Source: Chitinophagales bacterium (lineage in GTDB: Bacteria > Bacteroidota > Bacteroidia > Chitinophagales > Chitinophagaceae). From it: a stretch of 64,000 bases of DNA. The DNA is taken from NCBI GenBank assembly GCA_020636495.1, contig JACJXQ010000008.1, positions 1,860,001-1,924,000 on the forward strand, read 5' to 3'. The notes beneath the pieces were generated by a model, which saw only the letters and a program-made list of their open reading frames with translations, was not told where the DNA came from and ran no database searches. Made by a program: the position numbers and the translations under genes. Of the stretch, positions 52,018-61,256 are shown in pieces. How positions within the stretch are numbered: the stretch's first letter is position 1; every line of letters starts with the position of its first letter.

Positions 52018-53220
52018 ATGAAGATAGGAATAGTGTGTTATCCCACTTTTGGTGGTAGTGGAGTATTGGCTACAGAGTTAGGTATGGCTTTGTCACTAAA
52101 GGGCCACGAAATACATTTTATTTCGTACCAACAGCCTGTAAGGTTGCATTTCCATCCTAATATCTGCTACCACGAGGTCTCCGTGCCTAAGTATCCTTTG
52201 TTTGACTATCCACCTTATGAGTCTGCATTAAGCAGCACGTTGGTAAATGTGGTGAATAACAATAAGCTGGATCTGCTGCATATACATTATGCCATACCAC
52301 ATGCTTCCGCTGCCTATTTCGCTATGCAGATATTGAAAAAGACCAACGCTGATATACCTTATATCACAACGCTGCATGGAACGGATATTACGCTTGTGGG
52401 TAAAGATGCTACCTATGAACCGGTTGTTACATTCTCCATCAACGAGTCTTCTGCTATAACGGCCGTATCTGACAATTTGAGGGAAGAAACCTATCGCTCT
52501 TTTGAGATAGAGAAAGACATTGTCGTTATTCCCAATTTTGTGGATACTGAACGTTTCCGCCAGTCGGACAAGGAACATTTTAAGAAGATGGTGGCACCCA
52601 ATGGCGAACGCATATTGGTACATGCCTCCAACTTTCGTAAGGTGAAGCGCGTGGACGATGTGATACGTGTCTTTGAGCGTGTTCGCGAGAAAATACCGGC
52701 GAAACTGCTGATGGTGGGCGATGGGCCTGAAAGACAACATGCCGAGGAACTGGCTCGTACATTGCGCATATTTAAAGATATCCGCTTCCTGGGTAAGCAA
52801 GATCAGATGGATGAGATATTGAGTATTTCAGACCTGTTCCTTCTTACATCTCAGTACGAAAGTTTTGGTTTGTCGGCACTGGAGGCAATGGCATGCGGAG
52901 TGCCGGTTATTTCAACCAATGCAGGTGGATTGCCCGAGATCAATGTGCACGATAAGACCGGAGCACTGTGTGAAGTAGGGGATATCATGAGCATGTCGGA
53001 ACACGCTATACATATTCTCGGAGACGATGCCACACTGGCCAGTTACAAGAATGCTGCCGCACTTCATGCGCGTGGGTTTGAAAAAGGACGAATAGTGCCG
53101 ATATACGAACAGTTGTACGAAGATGTGGTAAAAGAGTTCAATGCAAGTCACCCGGACCGCAAACCTCTGAACAGGAAGACGGATGATGAGGAAGCTGAGG
53201 TGACAGAAGAGGAAGCCTAA
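52018..53220 (+). CDS. bshA: N-acetyl-alpha-D-glucosaminyl L-malate synthase
   Basis: The first enzyme of bacillithiol synthesis: it joins GlcNAc from UDP-GlcNAc to L-malate. The 400-residue GT4-family enzyme opens with MKIGIVCYPTFGGSGVLATELGMALSLKGHEIHFIS, nearly the BshA signature. It contains DLLHIHYAIPHASAAYFA, THLHGTDIT-type LHGTDITLVG, VVIPNFVDTERF, MVGDGPERQHAEELA and the acceptor/donor loop SQYESFGLSALEAMACGVPVISTNAGGLPE. The C-terminal 25 residues are an acidic extension absent from short homologues. bshB and bshC are not in the window. It supports bacillithiol as the low-molecular-weight thiol. Confidence 0.93.
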   Translation: MKIGIVCYPTFGGSGVLATELGMALSLKGHEIHFISYQQPVRLHFHPNICYHEVSVPKYPLFDYPPYESALSSTLVNVVNNNKLDLLHIHYAIPHASAAYFAMQILKKTNADIPYITTLHGTDITLVGKDATYEPVVTFSINESSAITAVSDNLREETYRSFEIEKDIVVIPNFVDTERFRQSDKEHFKKMVAPNGERILVHASNFRKVKRVDDVIRVFERVREKIPAKLLMVGDGPERQHAEELARTLRIFKDIRFLGKQDQMDEILSISDLFLLTSQYESFGLSALEAMACGVPVISTNAGGLPEINVHDKTGALCEVGDIMSMSEHAIHILGDDATLASYKNAAALHARGFEKGRIVPIYEQLYEDVVKEFNASHPDRKPLNRKTDDEEAEVTEEEA

Positions 53221-53561
53221 CCTTCCTGCAGTGCTTCCCAGTATTCAGCGCCACGGCGTGTGTGTGGTATTACTATAGTGCCTCCTACAATGTTGGCTAC
53301 GGCAAATACTTCATATACTTCGTCTGTGGTCACTCCCTGTTCATGACATTTTTCCAGGTGATATTTTATACAGTCGTCGCAACGTAGCACCATACTGGCA
53401 ACAAGGCCCAGCATCTCTTTGGTCTTTACAGGTAAAGCTCCCTCTGCATAAGTATTAGTGTCCAGGTTGAATAAACGGTTGATGACTAGGTTCTTTTTAC
53501 CCAGTATAACCTCGTTCATTTTGCTGCGATATTCGTTGAATTCCTGTACCTGCTTATTCAT
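53217..53561 (-). CDS. Carboxymuconolactone decarboxylase/AhpD-like protein
   Basis: A 114-residue, all-helical cytosolic protein of the AhpD/CMD family. Cys61 and Cys64 in RCDDCIKYHLE, with His68, form the AhpD-type CxxCxxxH redox site, so it probably reduces or relays electrons to peroxiredoxins rather than decarboxylating. GGTIVIPHTRRGAEYW is the typical C-terminal part. It converges on bshA with a 4-base overlap, which makes a shared theme of thiol redox defence attractive (inference). Confidence 0.85.
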   Translation of the reverse strand: MNKQVQEFNEYRSKMNEVILGKKNLVINRLFNLDTNTYAEGALPVKTKEMLGLVASMVLRCDDCIKYHLEKCHEQGVTTDEVYEVFAVANIVGGTIVIPHTRRGAEYWEALQEG

Positions 53562-53605
53562 CTCTTTTTAGCTTTTAGCTGTCAAATGTAAGCAAGAAAT
53601 TGATC

Positions 53606-55075
53606 TTATCTAACATCAGTACTGAAAGGATAAACTGCTACTTCTGATCGCACGCCGGGTACTAATTCCATGGTGCTCATATCAATAAAGGTCACATTCC
53701 CGTTCCTGCCTATACAGTTAGATGAATGGTGGGGTTTGGTACCATCCGGACTAAGATTGGCATTGACAACTGTTACCATCTGCTGTTCGTCGTCTACTGC
53801 TATCCCATAGGGTTGGTACCCGCTTTTGATCTTTTTTACCACTTGTCCGGCTTGCATGTTTACTACAAGCACAGAACCTCTGTTGCCGGGAAATGACATA
53901 ATATCATCAGGGCAGGTAATAAACATGTTTTTTGTGGTATATGAATAACTCATGAATGCTGGTTTGCTGCCAAGTGGTATGATGTTTATAATGCTGTCGG
54001 TAGTCATATCCATCACCCGTACTTCTGCCGACTTTGTACAGGCTATATAACACAAGCCGTTGGTTGTGTCAGCTATAAGGTCTGTCGGGTCGATGATAGA
54101 ATTATTAAGCAGTTTATTACTATCATTGATGATCCGTTCTTTAATTATGGGGTTGGACATATTATCCATGTCAATGGAGTAGATGTAATTGCCATTGACA
54201 TTTCCCACGTATGCCTTCTTTAGTTTGCTATTAACGGCAATGCCTGTAGGGTAGTTAAATTTATCATTAAATGTCCATGTATATAATAGGGTCATGCTCT
54301 TAAGGTCGGCAATAGCTATCTTTCCGGGTTTGCCATTGTCGACAAAGAAACCATAACGCGAGTCTTCTGAGATGGTAAAGGAGGTCCATTGTCCCGTACC
54401 GATATTTATTTCGCCAATCAATTTGTCATCAGTTGCGCTGAATTTCTGCACGATATCTGAAGTGACAAAAAATGATACGTACCAGTGTTGTTTGTCTGGA
54501 GCTACTTTTACTGAGTGCGGAAACTCCTCTGATGATTTGTTACCGACTTTTACATATCTCATCTGCAACAAGGTTTCTGCATCAAATACCGTTACCTCAT
54601 CGCAAAGTTTATTGGTGATATATATTTTCTTTCTGCCGGGATCAAACATCGGCCAAATTTGACCCTTTGAGTCCGGTGCACCTGCAAGTATCCAGTCCCT
54701 TAGCGTAAGGTATTCTTTTGTGCTTAATGCAGGCTGATTGACAGGCATGGTGGGTAGTAATGTTACGCCAAAGTTGGTGTCGGTATTGGTATAGTAACAC
54801 AGCGTACTGAAATCCTGCCGGTAGGGTATAACTGAGCTTCCTAGACTACCACCTTCAAAAAGTTTGTTCCAAGTAGTGAGGTTAAGTGCTCCTGCACCTT
54901 TGTAGCTGGCATTGTTATGGCAGCCGGTAACTGCGCATTTGTTGATGATGATATCAGCGACATTTTCAGGATAGTTACTACTACTTGTGTTACGTATAAG
55001 AGCAGGTTCATGTTTGCAGGCAACTATAGCAAACAAGAGAACATATATGACCAGTATAGTTGTACGGTATAACAT
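53606..55075 (-). CDS. Lipoprotein with N-terminal haem-like site and YncE-type propeller
   Basis: A 489-residue exported protein. The signal ends LLFAIVACKHEP (lipobox IVAC, Cys20). Residues about 35-130 hold KCAVTGCHN, a C-x4-CH haem site, and LLPTMPVNQPALS, a possible axial methionine, together a cytochrome c-like domain. From about 150 to the end is a YVTN/YncE-type beta-propeller: KIYITNKLCDEVTVFDAETLLQM, PHSVKVAPDKQHWYVS, YPTGIAVNSKLKKAYVGNVNG, QPYGIAVDDEQQMVTVVNANL. This arrangement is known in Bacteroidota surface lipoproteins of unknown role; electron transfer or ligand binding is possible. Confidence 0.82.
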   Translation of the reverse strand: MLYRTTILVIYVLLFAIVACKHEPALIRNTSSSNYPENVADIIINKCAVTGCHNNASYKGAGALNLTTWNKLFEGGSLGSSVIPYRQDFSTLCYYTNTDTNFGVTLLPTMPVNQPALSTKEYLTLRDWILAGAPDSKGQIWPMFDPGRKKIYITNKLCDEVTVFDAETLLQMRYVKVGNKSSEEFPHSVKVAPDKQHWYVSFFVTSDIVQKFSATDDKLIGEINIGTGQWTSFTISEDSRYGFFVDNGKPGKIAIADLKSMTLLYTWTFNDKFNYPTGIAVNSKLKKAYVGNVNGNYIYSIDMDNMSNPIIKERIINDSNKLLNNSIIDPTDLIADTTNGLCYIACTKSAEVRVMDMTTDSIINIIPLGSKPAFMSYSYTTKNMFITCPDDIMSFPGNRGSVLVVNMQAGQVVKKIKSGYQPYGIAVDDEQQMVTVVNANLSPDGTKPHHSSNCIGRNGNVTFIDMSTMELVPGVRSEVAVYPFSTDVR

Positions 55076-55094
55076 ATTGATCTAAGTGAAAGAA

Positions 55095-55118
55095 GGGGGA
55101 ATGAATGACCACTCCCCC
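55095..55118 (-). terminator. Hairpin terminator after the GEVED/T9SS gene
   Basis: GGGGGA (55095-55100) and TCCCCC (55113-55118) form a 6-bp GC-rich stem with a 12-base loop. On the minus strand it is followed by TTCTTTCACTT. It lies 20 bases beyond the stop of the gene at 55139. Confidence 0.45.
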
Positions 55119-55138
55119 AGGTAACAGTAAGCGACACC

Positions 55139-55984
55139 TTAGTTTACCCTGACAATACGTTTGTATGAAATATTGTTACCGGAAACAATTTTCAGAAAAT
55201 AAACACCTGCGTCATTCTCTGCCAGGTTGAATTGGTATGTGTTGGCATTTTGAACTTGTTGTTCAACAAGTGTGCTTATTTTCTTTCCTGTTATGTTATA
55301 TAGTTCAATAGTTAATGGTGCTTGTTGCAGGTCAGATAGCGTAACCGTAATCTTATCTGTAGTTGGGTTAGGGTACAAATTTACCGATACCACATTCCCC
55401 GTCACTTCATTTACAGCAGTCCCCTCAGCTACTATAGTAACCCAATAATCTTCCATTTCACCGTGATAGTCTATCGGGTCCTTAGGCTCATCGCACGGCG
55501 TCGGAACAACATGGCCGGCATCAGAGCTCATCTTTGCTGTTGCCCGCAGACGCGTTGTTCCCAACGTGGCAGTCATCGGAACGGTAAAACTATCTGTAAA
55601 TGTTCCTGCTGCAACAAAATCCTTTGTAATGATCGTTTCTCCTGCATCTGTAAAGTCTTTGTTGCCATTATAATCCAGCCAAACACGAATATTATTCCGT
55701 GCGTTAGCAAAAGCAGGAATAGTTGCATCTTTTGTATGAAGTATAGTCAGTGCATAAGTTTTGCCTCTTTCTAATACAGTTGAATCTCCCGTTTCAACAA
55801 TGGAAGGGGAGGATAAGGGATTCTCAACATTTGCTGATGACCTGTTTATGTTTCGTAGTTTGAAATTGATAATACCAGGCTGGTTTGTACTATATGATGT
55901 TCTGCCGGGTAGCATACAGTATTGGGCCTTTGCAGATGAATATGATATAGTTACCAGTAATAGTAAAAGAGTAAAGTTTTTCAT
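55139..55984 (-). CDS. T9SS type A secreted GEVED-domain protein
   Basis: A 281-residue exported protein. A signal peptide (about 1-20, ending AKAQYC) is followed by a GEVED domain (about 60-200), with NNIRVWLDYNGNKDFTDAGE, TTRLRATAKMSSDAGHV, DEPKDPIDYHGEMEDYWVTI (the signature in the form GEMEDY), and a type A T9SS sorting domain at about 205-281 (VNLYPNPTTDKITVTL, ITGKKISTL, DAGVYFLKIVSGNN, RIVRVN). It is the small cousin of the GEVED protein at 11902. It is presumably an adhesin or ligand-binding surface protein. Confidence 0.85.
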   Translation of the reverse strand: MKNFTLLLLLVTISYSSAKAQYCMLPGRTSYSTNQPGIINFKLRNINRSSANVENPLSSPSIVETGDSTVLERGKTYALTILHTKDATIPAFANARNNIRVWLDYNGNKDFTDAGETIITKDFVAAGTFTDSFTVPMTATLGTTRLRATAKMSSDAGHVVPTPCDEPKDPIDYHGEMEDYWVTIVAEGTAVNEVTGNVVSVNLYPNPTTDKITVTLSDLQQAPLTIELYNITGKKISTLVEQQVQNANTYQFNLAENDAGVYFLKIVSGNNISYKRIVRVN

Positions 55985-56190
55985 GTCTTTTTTTGCCTAA
56001 AGTAAGTTCAGCTACGCCTGTTAAACATATAATGATGCATAACAATGCTTAAAGAAGCTTAACAAGCGTGCTTTTCTGACGAATCAATGACATAGGTACT
56101 AACCGGTTGTTAGTAATATGAAAGTCTATTCCCGTAGAACGTATCATATTTATACCACAAAGATTTTACTTTATGGTATGTGTACAATAA

Positions 56191-56216
56191 AAAAACGGCA
56201 CCGAAGCGCCGTTTTT
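56191..56216. terminator. Bidirectional terminator at the 3' end of the SulP gene
   Basis: AAAAACGGC and GCCGTTTTT pair as a 9-bp stem with an 8-base loop (ACCGAAGC), and A and T runs lie on either side. The stem ends two bases short of the SulP stop codon (56218-56220). The T tract works in both directions. Confidence 0.78.
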
Positions 56217-56217
56217 T

Positions 56218-57762
56218 TTATGCAAGTTTATCTGTTGCTACTTTATAGGCCGGGTCCTCTATAATATTCACTTCTATTACTTCTTCCGCATTTTTCAGTA
56301 ACTGCCTGCAGTCCCCGCTCAGGTGACGCAGGTGTAATTGTTTTCCTGCAGTCTTATATTTTTCAGTAAGCCTGTTCAAAGCTTCAATGCCTGACATGTC
56401 TGCAACACGGCTTTCCCTGAAGTCGATGATCACTTCTTCCGGGTCATTCTGAATATCGAATTTTTCGTTGAATGCGGCTACCGAGCCAAAAAACAACGGA
56501 CCATATATCTCGTAGTGTTTCACCCCGGCTTCATCCATATACTTGCGGGCACGAATACGTTTTGCATTCTCCCATGCAAATACAAGGGCAGCTATTATTA
56601 CACCTATAAGTACTGCCAGTGCCAGGTTGTGCAGCACTACAGTAACAAGTGCTACTATAATAATAACCAGCACATCGTGCGTAGGCATCTTGCCGAATGT
56701 TCTGAGGCTGGCCCATTCAAATGTACCTATCGACACCATGATCATGACACCAGTGAGCGCAGCCATTGGTAATTGTTCGATAAGAGGGGCGCCAAACATA
56801 ATGAACATCAACAGCATAACTGCGGCTATAATACCCGACAGCCTTGCGCGTGCCCCTGACGAAATATTGATAAGGCTCTGGCCTATCATGGCACACCCTC
56901 CCATGCCAAAGAAGAAACCCGATGTTACATTGGCAACGCCTTGCGCCACACATTCTTTATTACTGCGTCCTCTTGTTTGTGTTATCTCATCTATCAGGTT
57001 CAGTGTCAAAAGGCTTTCTATCAAGCCTACACCTGCTACTATCAACGCATAAGGAAATATTACCTCAAGGGTTTCCCATGTGAAAGGAACTGCGGGAATA
57101 TGGAAAGGAGGAAATCCACCTTCAATAGAGGCTATATCGCCTACTGTTCTTGTGTCTATACCCAGTCCTATTACAATAGCAGATATAACGAGTATAGCTG
57201 TAAGTGAAGCAGGAATGGCTTTAGTTATCTTGGGCAATCCCCATATGATGAGCATGGTCAGCAAAACTAATCCCAGCATCAACATAAGGGTAGATCCGGT
57301 CATCCAATGCAGTGTACCTGTATTATCCGCTTCTTTGAACTGTGTAAGCTGTGCCATAAAGATGACGATAGCCAGGCCATTTACAAACCCGTACATCACA
57401 GATTGAGGTACAAGGCGTATGAACTTACCCAGTCGAAATATGCCTGCCAGTACCTGCATAATGCCCGCCAGTATCACAGTTGCGAAAATATATTCCTGTC
57501 CGTGAGTTACTACCAGGGCGGCAATCACAACGGCAACTGCACCTGTCGCTCCGGATATCATGCCCGGTCTGCCACCTAGTACAGATGTTACCAGCCCCAT
57601 TACAAATGCAGCATAGAGGCCTATCAGGGGAGACAACCCTGCTATGAGCGAAAAGGCTACAGCTTCCGGCACCAATGCAAGTGCAACAGTGAGACCGGAT
57701 AGTATCTCGTTCTTATAATTAACCTTCTGTCTGAAGTCAAATAATTGAAATATCGGCTTCAT
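56218..57762 (-). CDS. SulP-family inorganic anion transporter with STAS domain
   Basis: A 514-residue inner-membrane transporter of the SLC26/SulP type. It starts at the SulP N-terminus FRQKVNYKNEILSGLTVALALVPEAVAFSLIAGLSPLIGLYAAFVMGLVTSVLGGRPGMISGATGAVAVV. About twelve helices follow, including SLLTLNLIDEITQTRGRSNKECVAQGVANVTSGFFFGMGGCAMIGQSLIN. The C-terminus has a STAS domain (about 410-500, with VIIDFRESRVADMSGIEALNRL). The substrate may be sulfate, bicarbonate, chloride or another anion. A good promoter lies 124-155 bases upstream. It is divergent from the FAD reductase gene. Confidence 0.93.
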   Translation of the reverse strand: MKPIFQLFDFRQKVNYKNEILSGLTVALALVPEAVAFSLIAGLSPLIGLYAAFVMGLVTSVLGGRPGMISGATGAVAVVIAALVVTHGQEYIFATVILAGIMQVLAGIFRLGKFIRLVPQSVMYGFVNGLAIVIFMAQLTQFKEADNTGTLHWMTGSTLMLMLGLVLLTMLIIWGLPKITKAIPASLTAILVISAIVIGLGIDTRTVGDIASIEGGFPPFHIPAVPFTWETLEVIFPYALIVAGVGLIESLLTLNLIDEITQTRGRSNKECVAQGVANVTSGFFFGMGGCAMIGQSLINISSGARARLSGIIAAVMLLMFIMFGAPLIEQLPMAALTGVMIMVSIGTFEWASLRTFGKMPTHDVLVIIIVALVTVVLHNLALAVLIGVIIAALVFAWENAKRIRARKYMDEAGVKHYEIYGPLFFGSVAAFNEKFDIQNDPEEVIIDFRESRVADMSGIEALNRLTEKYKTAGKQLHLRHLSGDCRQLLKNAEEVIEVNIIEDPAYKVATDKLA

Positions 57763-57885
57763 GAATTATTCTATATGACTATTATGGTATTGGATGTTGC
57801 CTATAAGGCGTTTTGCAATTAGCTCCCGGTAGTTATCTGAACCTGATAACTGATTAAGAATTATTATGCTCTGTCTTGGGAGGTG

Positions 57886-57917
57886 CAAAGGTACTGGTTT
57901 GAGGGATGTATTGCAAA
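57886..57917 (-). promoter_or_regulatory. Promoter of the SulP transporter gene
   Basis: On the minus strand TTTG (57914-57917) is followed after 20 bases by TACCTTTG (57886-57893). The ATG at 57762 is about 123 bases from the -7 box, so the mRNA has a ~115-base leader without a recognised riboswitch. Confidence 0.65.
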
Positions 57918-57974
57918 ATAAATATGTACTGAATTGCTTGTATTATATAGTAGATTAGCGTCCCGGTATCAATA

Positions 57975-59129
57975 ATGCAGAATAAAGGATCTCTCAGACA
58001 ATATGATGTAATAATAGCAGGTGCAGGACCTGCAGGATGTGCTGCTGCATTAGCACTGAAAGACAGTGGGTTGAAAGTAGCACTACTGGAGCGGGATATT
58101 TTTCCAAGGGATAAAGTGTGTGGAGATGCTGTGCCCGCGAGAGCCATCAATACGCTGCGTAAGATAGATACTGTATTGGCAGATACCTTTAATAGTTTTG
58201 AACAAAAGTTGCTGACCAGGCATACTGATGTTGTGTATAACAACAAATCCCTGAAACTACACTGGCAGATACCGGCTTATACCTGCAAACGTATTGATCT
58301 TGATAACTACCTGTTTCAGCTGGTACAGCAATATGCGAGTACTGATGTTGTACAGGATTGCAAAGTGGTAAGTGTTGGGCCCGGAGAACAAGGGTATGTA
58401 ATAACAGACAAGCAAGGGAATACGTACCATGCAAAATTAGTGATAGGTGCTGACGGTGCTCAAAGTGTTACCTCGAAGCAACTTACCTCAACCATTTTAG
58501 ACAGGGAACATCATATTGGTGCGGTAAGAGCTTACTACAAAGGAATAGATAAGCTGGATGCAGACAAGACAGAAATGTATATCAACAAGAATTTTTTGCC
58601 GGGTTATTTCTGGATATTTCCTGTAGCAGGAGGTATGGCTAATGTTGGTTTCGGGATGATCAGCAGTGATATCGTAGCGAAAAAGGCCAACCTGAGAGCC
58701 ATGTTCTACGATTTCATTTACGGAGTGCCCGGGTTAAAGGAACGCTTTAAGTACGCTGAACCTGTAGGTAAGCTGGAAGGGCATAGCCTGCCATTGGGCT
58801 CAAGAAGAGTACAGATGTCGGGAGATAACTTTATGTTATGCGGTGATGCGGCATCGCTGATAGACCCGATAACCGGAGAAGGTATTGGTAATGCTATGGC
58901 AAGCGGCAGGTTGGCGGGGCTGCACGCTATTCGTTGTTTTGAACATAATGACTTTTCTGCTGCGTATATGAAAACATACGACAACGCAGTATGGAAAGAG
59001 CTGGGTGATGAATTGCTTCTGCGTACACGGGCACAAAAGTTATTCAGACGTATGCCCGCTTTGCTGGACGTTGTATTCTTGGTTGCGGGGTGGGAGCCTG
59101 TAAGGAAGTTAATACAGGAGCGTTTTTAA
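57975..59129 (+). CDS. FAD-dependent oxidoreductase of the geranylgeranyl reductase family
   Basis: A 384-residue flavoprotein. The dinucleotide-binding motif is IIAGAGPAGCAAALALKDSGLKVALLER (about 12-40), followed by PRDKVCGDAVPARAI (typical of the GGR/CrtI-like FixC family). GADGAQSV is at about 155-162 and the second FAD motif is LCGDAASLIDPITGEGIGNAM near 295-315. Members reduce prenyl chains, hydroxylate or dehydrogenate lipids and pigments; quinone or carotenoid-like substrates are possible. The gene is divergent from SulP and 70 bases upstream of an amino acid permease. Confidence 0.9.
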   Translation: MQNKGSLRQYDVIIAGAGPAGCAAALALKDSGLKVALLERDIFPRDKVCGDAVPARAINTLRKIDTVLADTFNSFEQKLLTRHTDVVYNNKSLKLHWQIPAYTCKRIDLDNYLFQLVQQYASTDVVQDCKVVSVGPGEQGYVITDKQGNTYHAKLVIGADGAQSVTSKQLTSTILDREHHIGAVRAYYKGIDKLDADKTEMYINKNFLPGYFWIFPVAGGMANVGFGMISSDIVAKKANLRAMFYDFIYGVPGLKERFKYAEPVGKLEGHSLPLGSRRVQMSGDNFMLCGDAASLIDPITGEGIGNAMASGRLAGLHAIRCFEHNDFSAAYMKTYDNAVWKELGDELLLRTRAQKLFRRMPALLDVVFLVAGWEPVRKLIQERF

Positions 59130-59198
59130 CAAGTACATCTACTGCCCCTTTTGATATAACAGAAATAGGGGGTACTTTAAAGTTTCAAACAGTATTAC

Positions 59199-60893
59199 AT
59201 GTCAATATTTCGTCGCAAAACTCTTGAACATATTAATAAGGAAGTAGCCAGTGGCATGAGCGATGCACATGCCGCAGGTATGAAACGTGTTCTGGGTGTA
59301 CGCGACCTTACGTTCATGGGGGTAGCGGCAATAGTTGGCGCAGGTATCTTTTCGACCATAGGCAAGGCTAGCTTTGAAGGCGGTCCCGGAATTGTTTTAT
59401 TATTCCTATTCGTGTCTGTGGCTTGCGGATTTGCAGCCATGTGTTATGCTGAATTTGCCAGTATGGTACCTGTGTCGGGAAGCGCGTATACTTATTCATA
59501 TGTTGCATTCGGAGAAATAATAGCCTGGATCATAGGGTGGGACCTGTTGATGGAATACGCGATAGGCAATATTGCAGTAGCTATTTCGTGGAGCGATTAT
59601 TTTACATCGTTGCTGGAAGGTTTCGGGCTGCATGTACCTCACTGGATGACCATGGATTACTGGACCGCAAAAGACATGGGTACTGAGGCAGCTAAGGCTG
59701 CATGGATGAATGCCCCTGAATTAGGTGCCGTAAAACTGATCTTTGACCTACCTGCATTCTTTATCACATTTATCATTACATGGATCATATATGTGGGTAT
59801 AAAGGAGAGCAAGCGTAGTACCAATGCAATGGTGATATTTAAGCTGGCAGTGATTGGGCTGGTGATACTGGCAGGTATGTTTTATATACAGCCTGATAAC
59901 TGGAGCCCGTTTATGCCCAATGGACTGAGAGGGGTTATGGGCGGCACTGCTGCAGTGTTCTTCTCTTATATCGGCTTTGATGCTATTTCAACTACAGCAG
60001 AGGAGTGTAAAGATCCGCAACGAGATCTGCCCAAGGCTATGTTCAATGCTCTTATTATATGTACCATCTTATATATTGCTATAGCCCTGGTACTGACAGG
60101 TATGGTCAGCTATATGGACCTGAATGTGGGCGACCCGCTTGCATATGTATTCCAGGCCAATCATGTTGACTGGCTGGCTGGCATTGTCGCCATCAGTGCT
60201 ATTGTGGCTACTGCCAGTGTATTGATGGTATTTCAACTGGGGCAGCCACGTATATGGATGAGTATGAGCCGCGACGGCCTCTTGCCTGCTGCTTTTTCAC
60301 GTATTCACCCCAGGTACGGTACTCCTTCTTTTTCTACTATACTTACGGGGCTGGTAGTGGGTATTCCTGCTATGTTCCTGAATCTTGATGTTGTAGTAGA
60401 CCTGTGCAGTGTTGGTACCTTATTTGCATTTGTACTGGTGTGTGCAGGTATTATACGGCTTCAGCAACAACGTAAGAAGCTTTTGGCAGAGGGCAGGGCA
60501 GACGAGCTACCTCCCAGCAGGTATAAAGTACCGTATATAAACGCAAAGTATATAGTGCCTGTTTTATTTCTTCTTACTGTAACATTGTATGCCATGAATA
60601 ATCCGGGAGGTATCGGTGCATTGTTTGAAGCAAAAGGAGAGGGTTATAACGGTATCAGGGAACAGATTCCATTTATTGCATTCGGTATCGTGTTTCTTAT
60701 TATGTCTGTATTGTCGTACCTGCACGACTACTCGTTGATACCGGTGGTTGGTTTTCTTTGTTGCAGCTATTTGCTCTGCGAATCCGGCACTTCAAATTGG
60801 GAACGTTTCCTTATATGGTTGGTGATAGGTCTTGTCGTATACTTTACTTACGGTAGATATAAAAGTAAACTGAATAAAGCAGAGCAGGCTTAA
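59199..60893 (+). CDS. APC-family amino acid permease (CAT-like)
   Basis: A 564-residue inner-membrane transporter with 12-14 helices. Its first helix has GVAAIVGAGIFSTIGKASFEGGPGIVLLF, then AYTYSYVAFGEIIAWIIGWDLLMEYAIGNIAVAISWSDYF. GGTAAVFFSYIGFDAISTTAEECKDPQRDLPKAM marks helix 6, with the substrate-binding segment. The N-terminal MSIFRRKTLEHINKE is like that of the YfnA/CAT-type (cationic amino acid) permeases. The C-terminal four helices form an extra domain-like end. Amino acid import is likely; which amino acid is not clear. Confidence 0.9.
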   Translation: MSIFRRKTLEHINKEVASGMSDAHAAGMKRVLGVRDLTFMGVAAIVGAGIFSTIGKASFEGGPGIVLLFLFVSVACGFAAMCYAEFASMVPVSGSAYTYSYVAFGEIIAWIIGWDLLMEYAIGNIAVAISWSDYFTSLLEGFGLHVPHWMTMDYWTAKDMGTEAAKAAWMNAPELGAVKLIFDLPAFFITFIITWIIYVGIKESKRSTNAMVIFKLAVIGLVILAGMFYIQPDNWSPFMPNGLRGVMGGTAAVFFSYIGFDAISTTAEECKDPQRDLPKAMFNALIICTILYIAIALVLTGMVSYMDLNVGDPLAYVFQANHVDWLAGIVAISAIVATASVLMVFQLGQPRIWMSMSRDGLLPAAFSRIHPRYGTPSFSTILTGLVVGIPAMFLNLDVVVDLCSVGTLFAFVLVCAGIIRLQQQRKKLLAEGRADELPPSRYKVPYINAKYIVPVLFLLTVTLYAMNNPGGIGALFEAKGEGYNGIREQIPFIAFGIVFLIMSVLSYLHDYSLIPVVGFLCCSYLLCESGTSNWERFLIWLVIGLVVYFTYGRYKSKLNKAEQA

Positions 60894-60903
60894 AGCCTGC
60901 TCT
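60881..60903. terminator. Hairpin between permease and acidic protein gene
   Basis: AGAGCAGGC and GCCTGCTCT make a 9-bp stem with a 5-base loop (TTAAA) that holds the permease stop codon. No strong T run follows on either strand, so termination is uncertain. Confidence 0.45.
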
Positions 60904-60928
60904 TAATAGTATCATTTACAGAAAGTAA

Positions 60929-61231
60929 TTAGTCTTTGTTGTCACTTTCGCTATAGTAGTTGTTCTCCTCATCTTCTTCACCTATTTCTTCGTCATCGTC
61001 GTCCAACTCACTACCGGGTATATCAAGGTCGCTGCCTGATTCATCGATCTCTTCATTCAGAGGGTCTCCGTCATCGTCAGTATTATCCAACTGTGTGTTA
61101 CCCATTTGTTCATCATCTCCTTCATCCATGTCCTTGTCCTTATCTCCCAGAGACTCCAGGTCTTCCTGAGTAACGTCTCCGTCAGTGCTCATGACAATTT
61201 CATCTTCTTGCTTGTGGTAGTTGCTTGTCAT
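60929..61231 (-). CDS. Small highly acidic protein, unknown function
   Basis: A 100-residue, cytosolic, very acidic protein. Asp, Glu, Ser and Asn dominate: the stretches DKDKDMDEGDDEQMG, DNTDDDGDPLNEEIDESGS and LDDDDEEIGEEDEEN occupy residues 31-90. There is no membrane helix and no signal. Such proteins are found in many Bacteroidota without known function; binding to basic partners or metal ions has been guessed. It lies 25 bases downstream of the YdcF-like gene on the same strand, so the two may share a transcript. Confidence 0.65.
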   Translation of the reverse strand: MTSNYHKQEDEIVMSTDGDVTQEDLESLGDKDKDMDEGDDEQMGNTQLDNTDDDGDPLNEEIDESGSDLDIPGSELDDDDEEIGEEDEENNYYSESDNKD

Positions 61232-61256
61232 TGTAACTTCAATTTAGTGTTGTTTG

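Noticed and set aside
53217..53561. True carboxymuconolactone decarboxylase
   Set aside because: The CxxCxxxH motif points to the AhpD-type redox function instead, and no aromatic catabolic genes are nearby.
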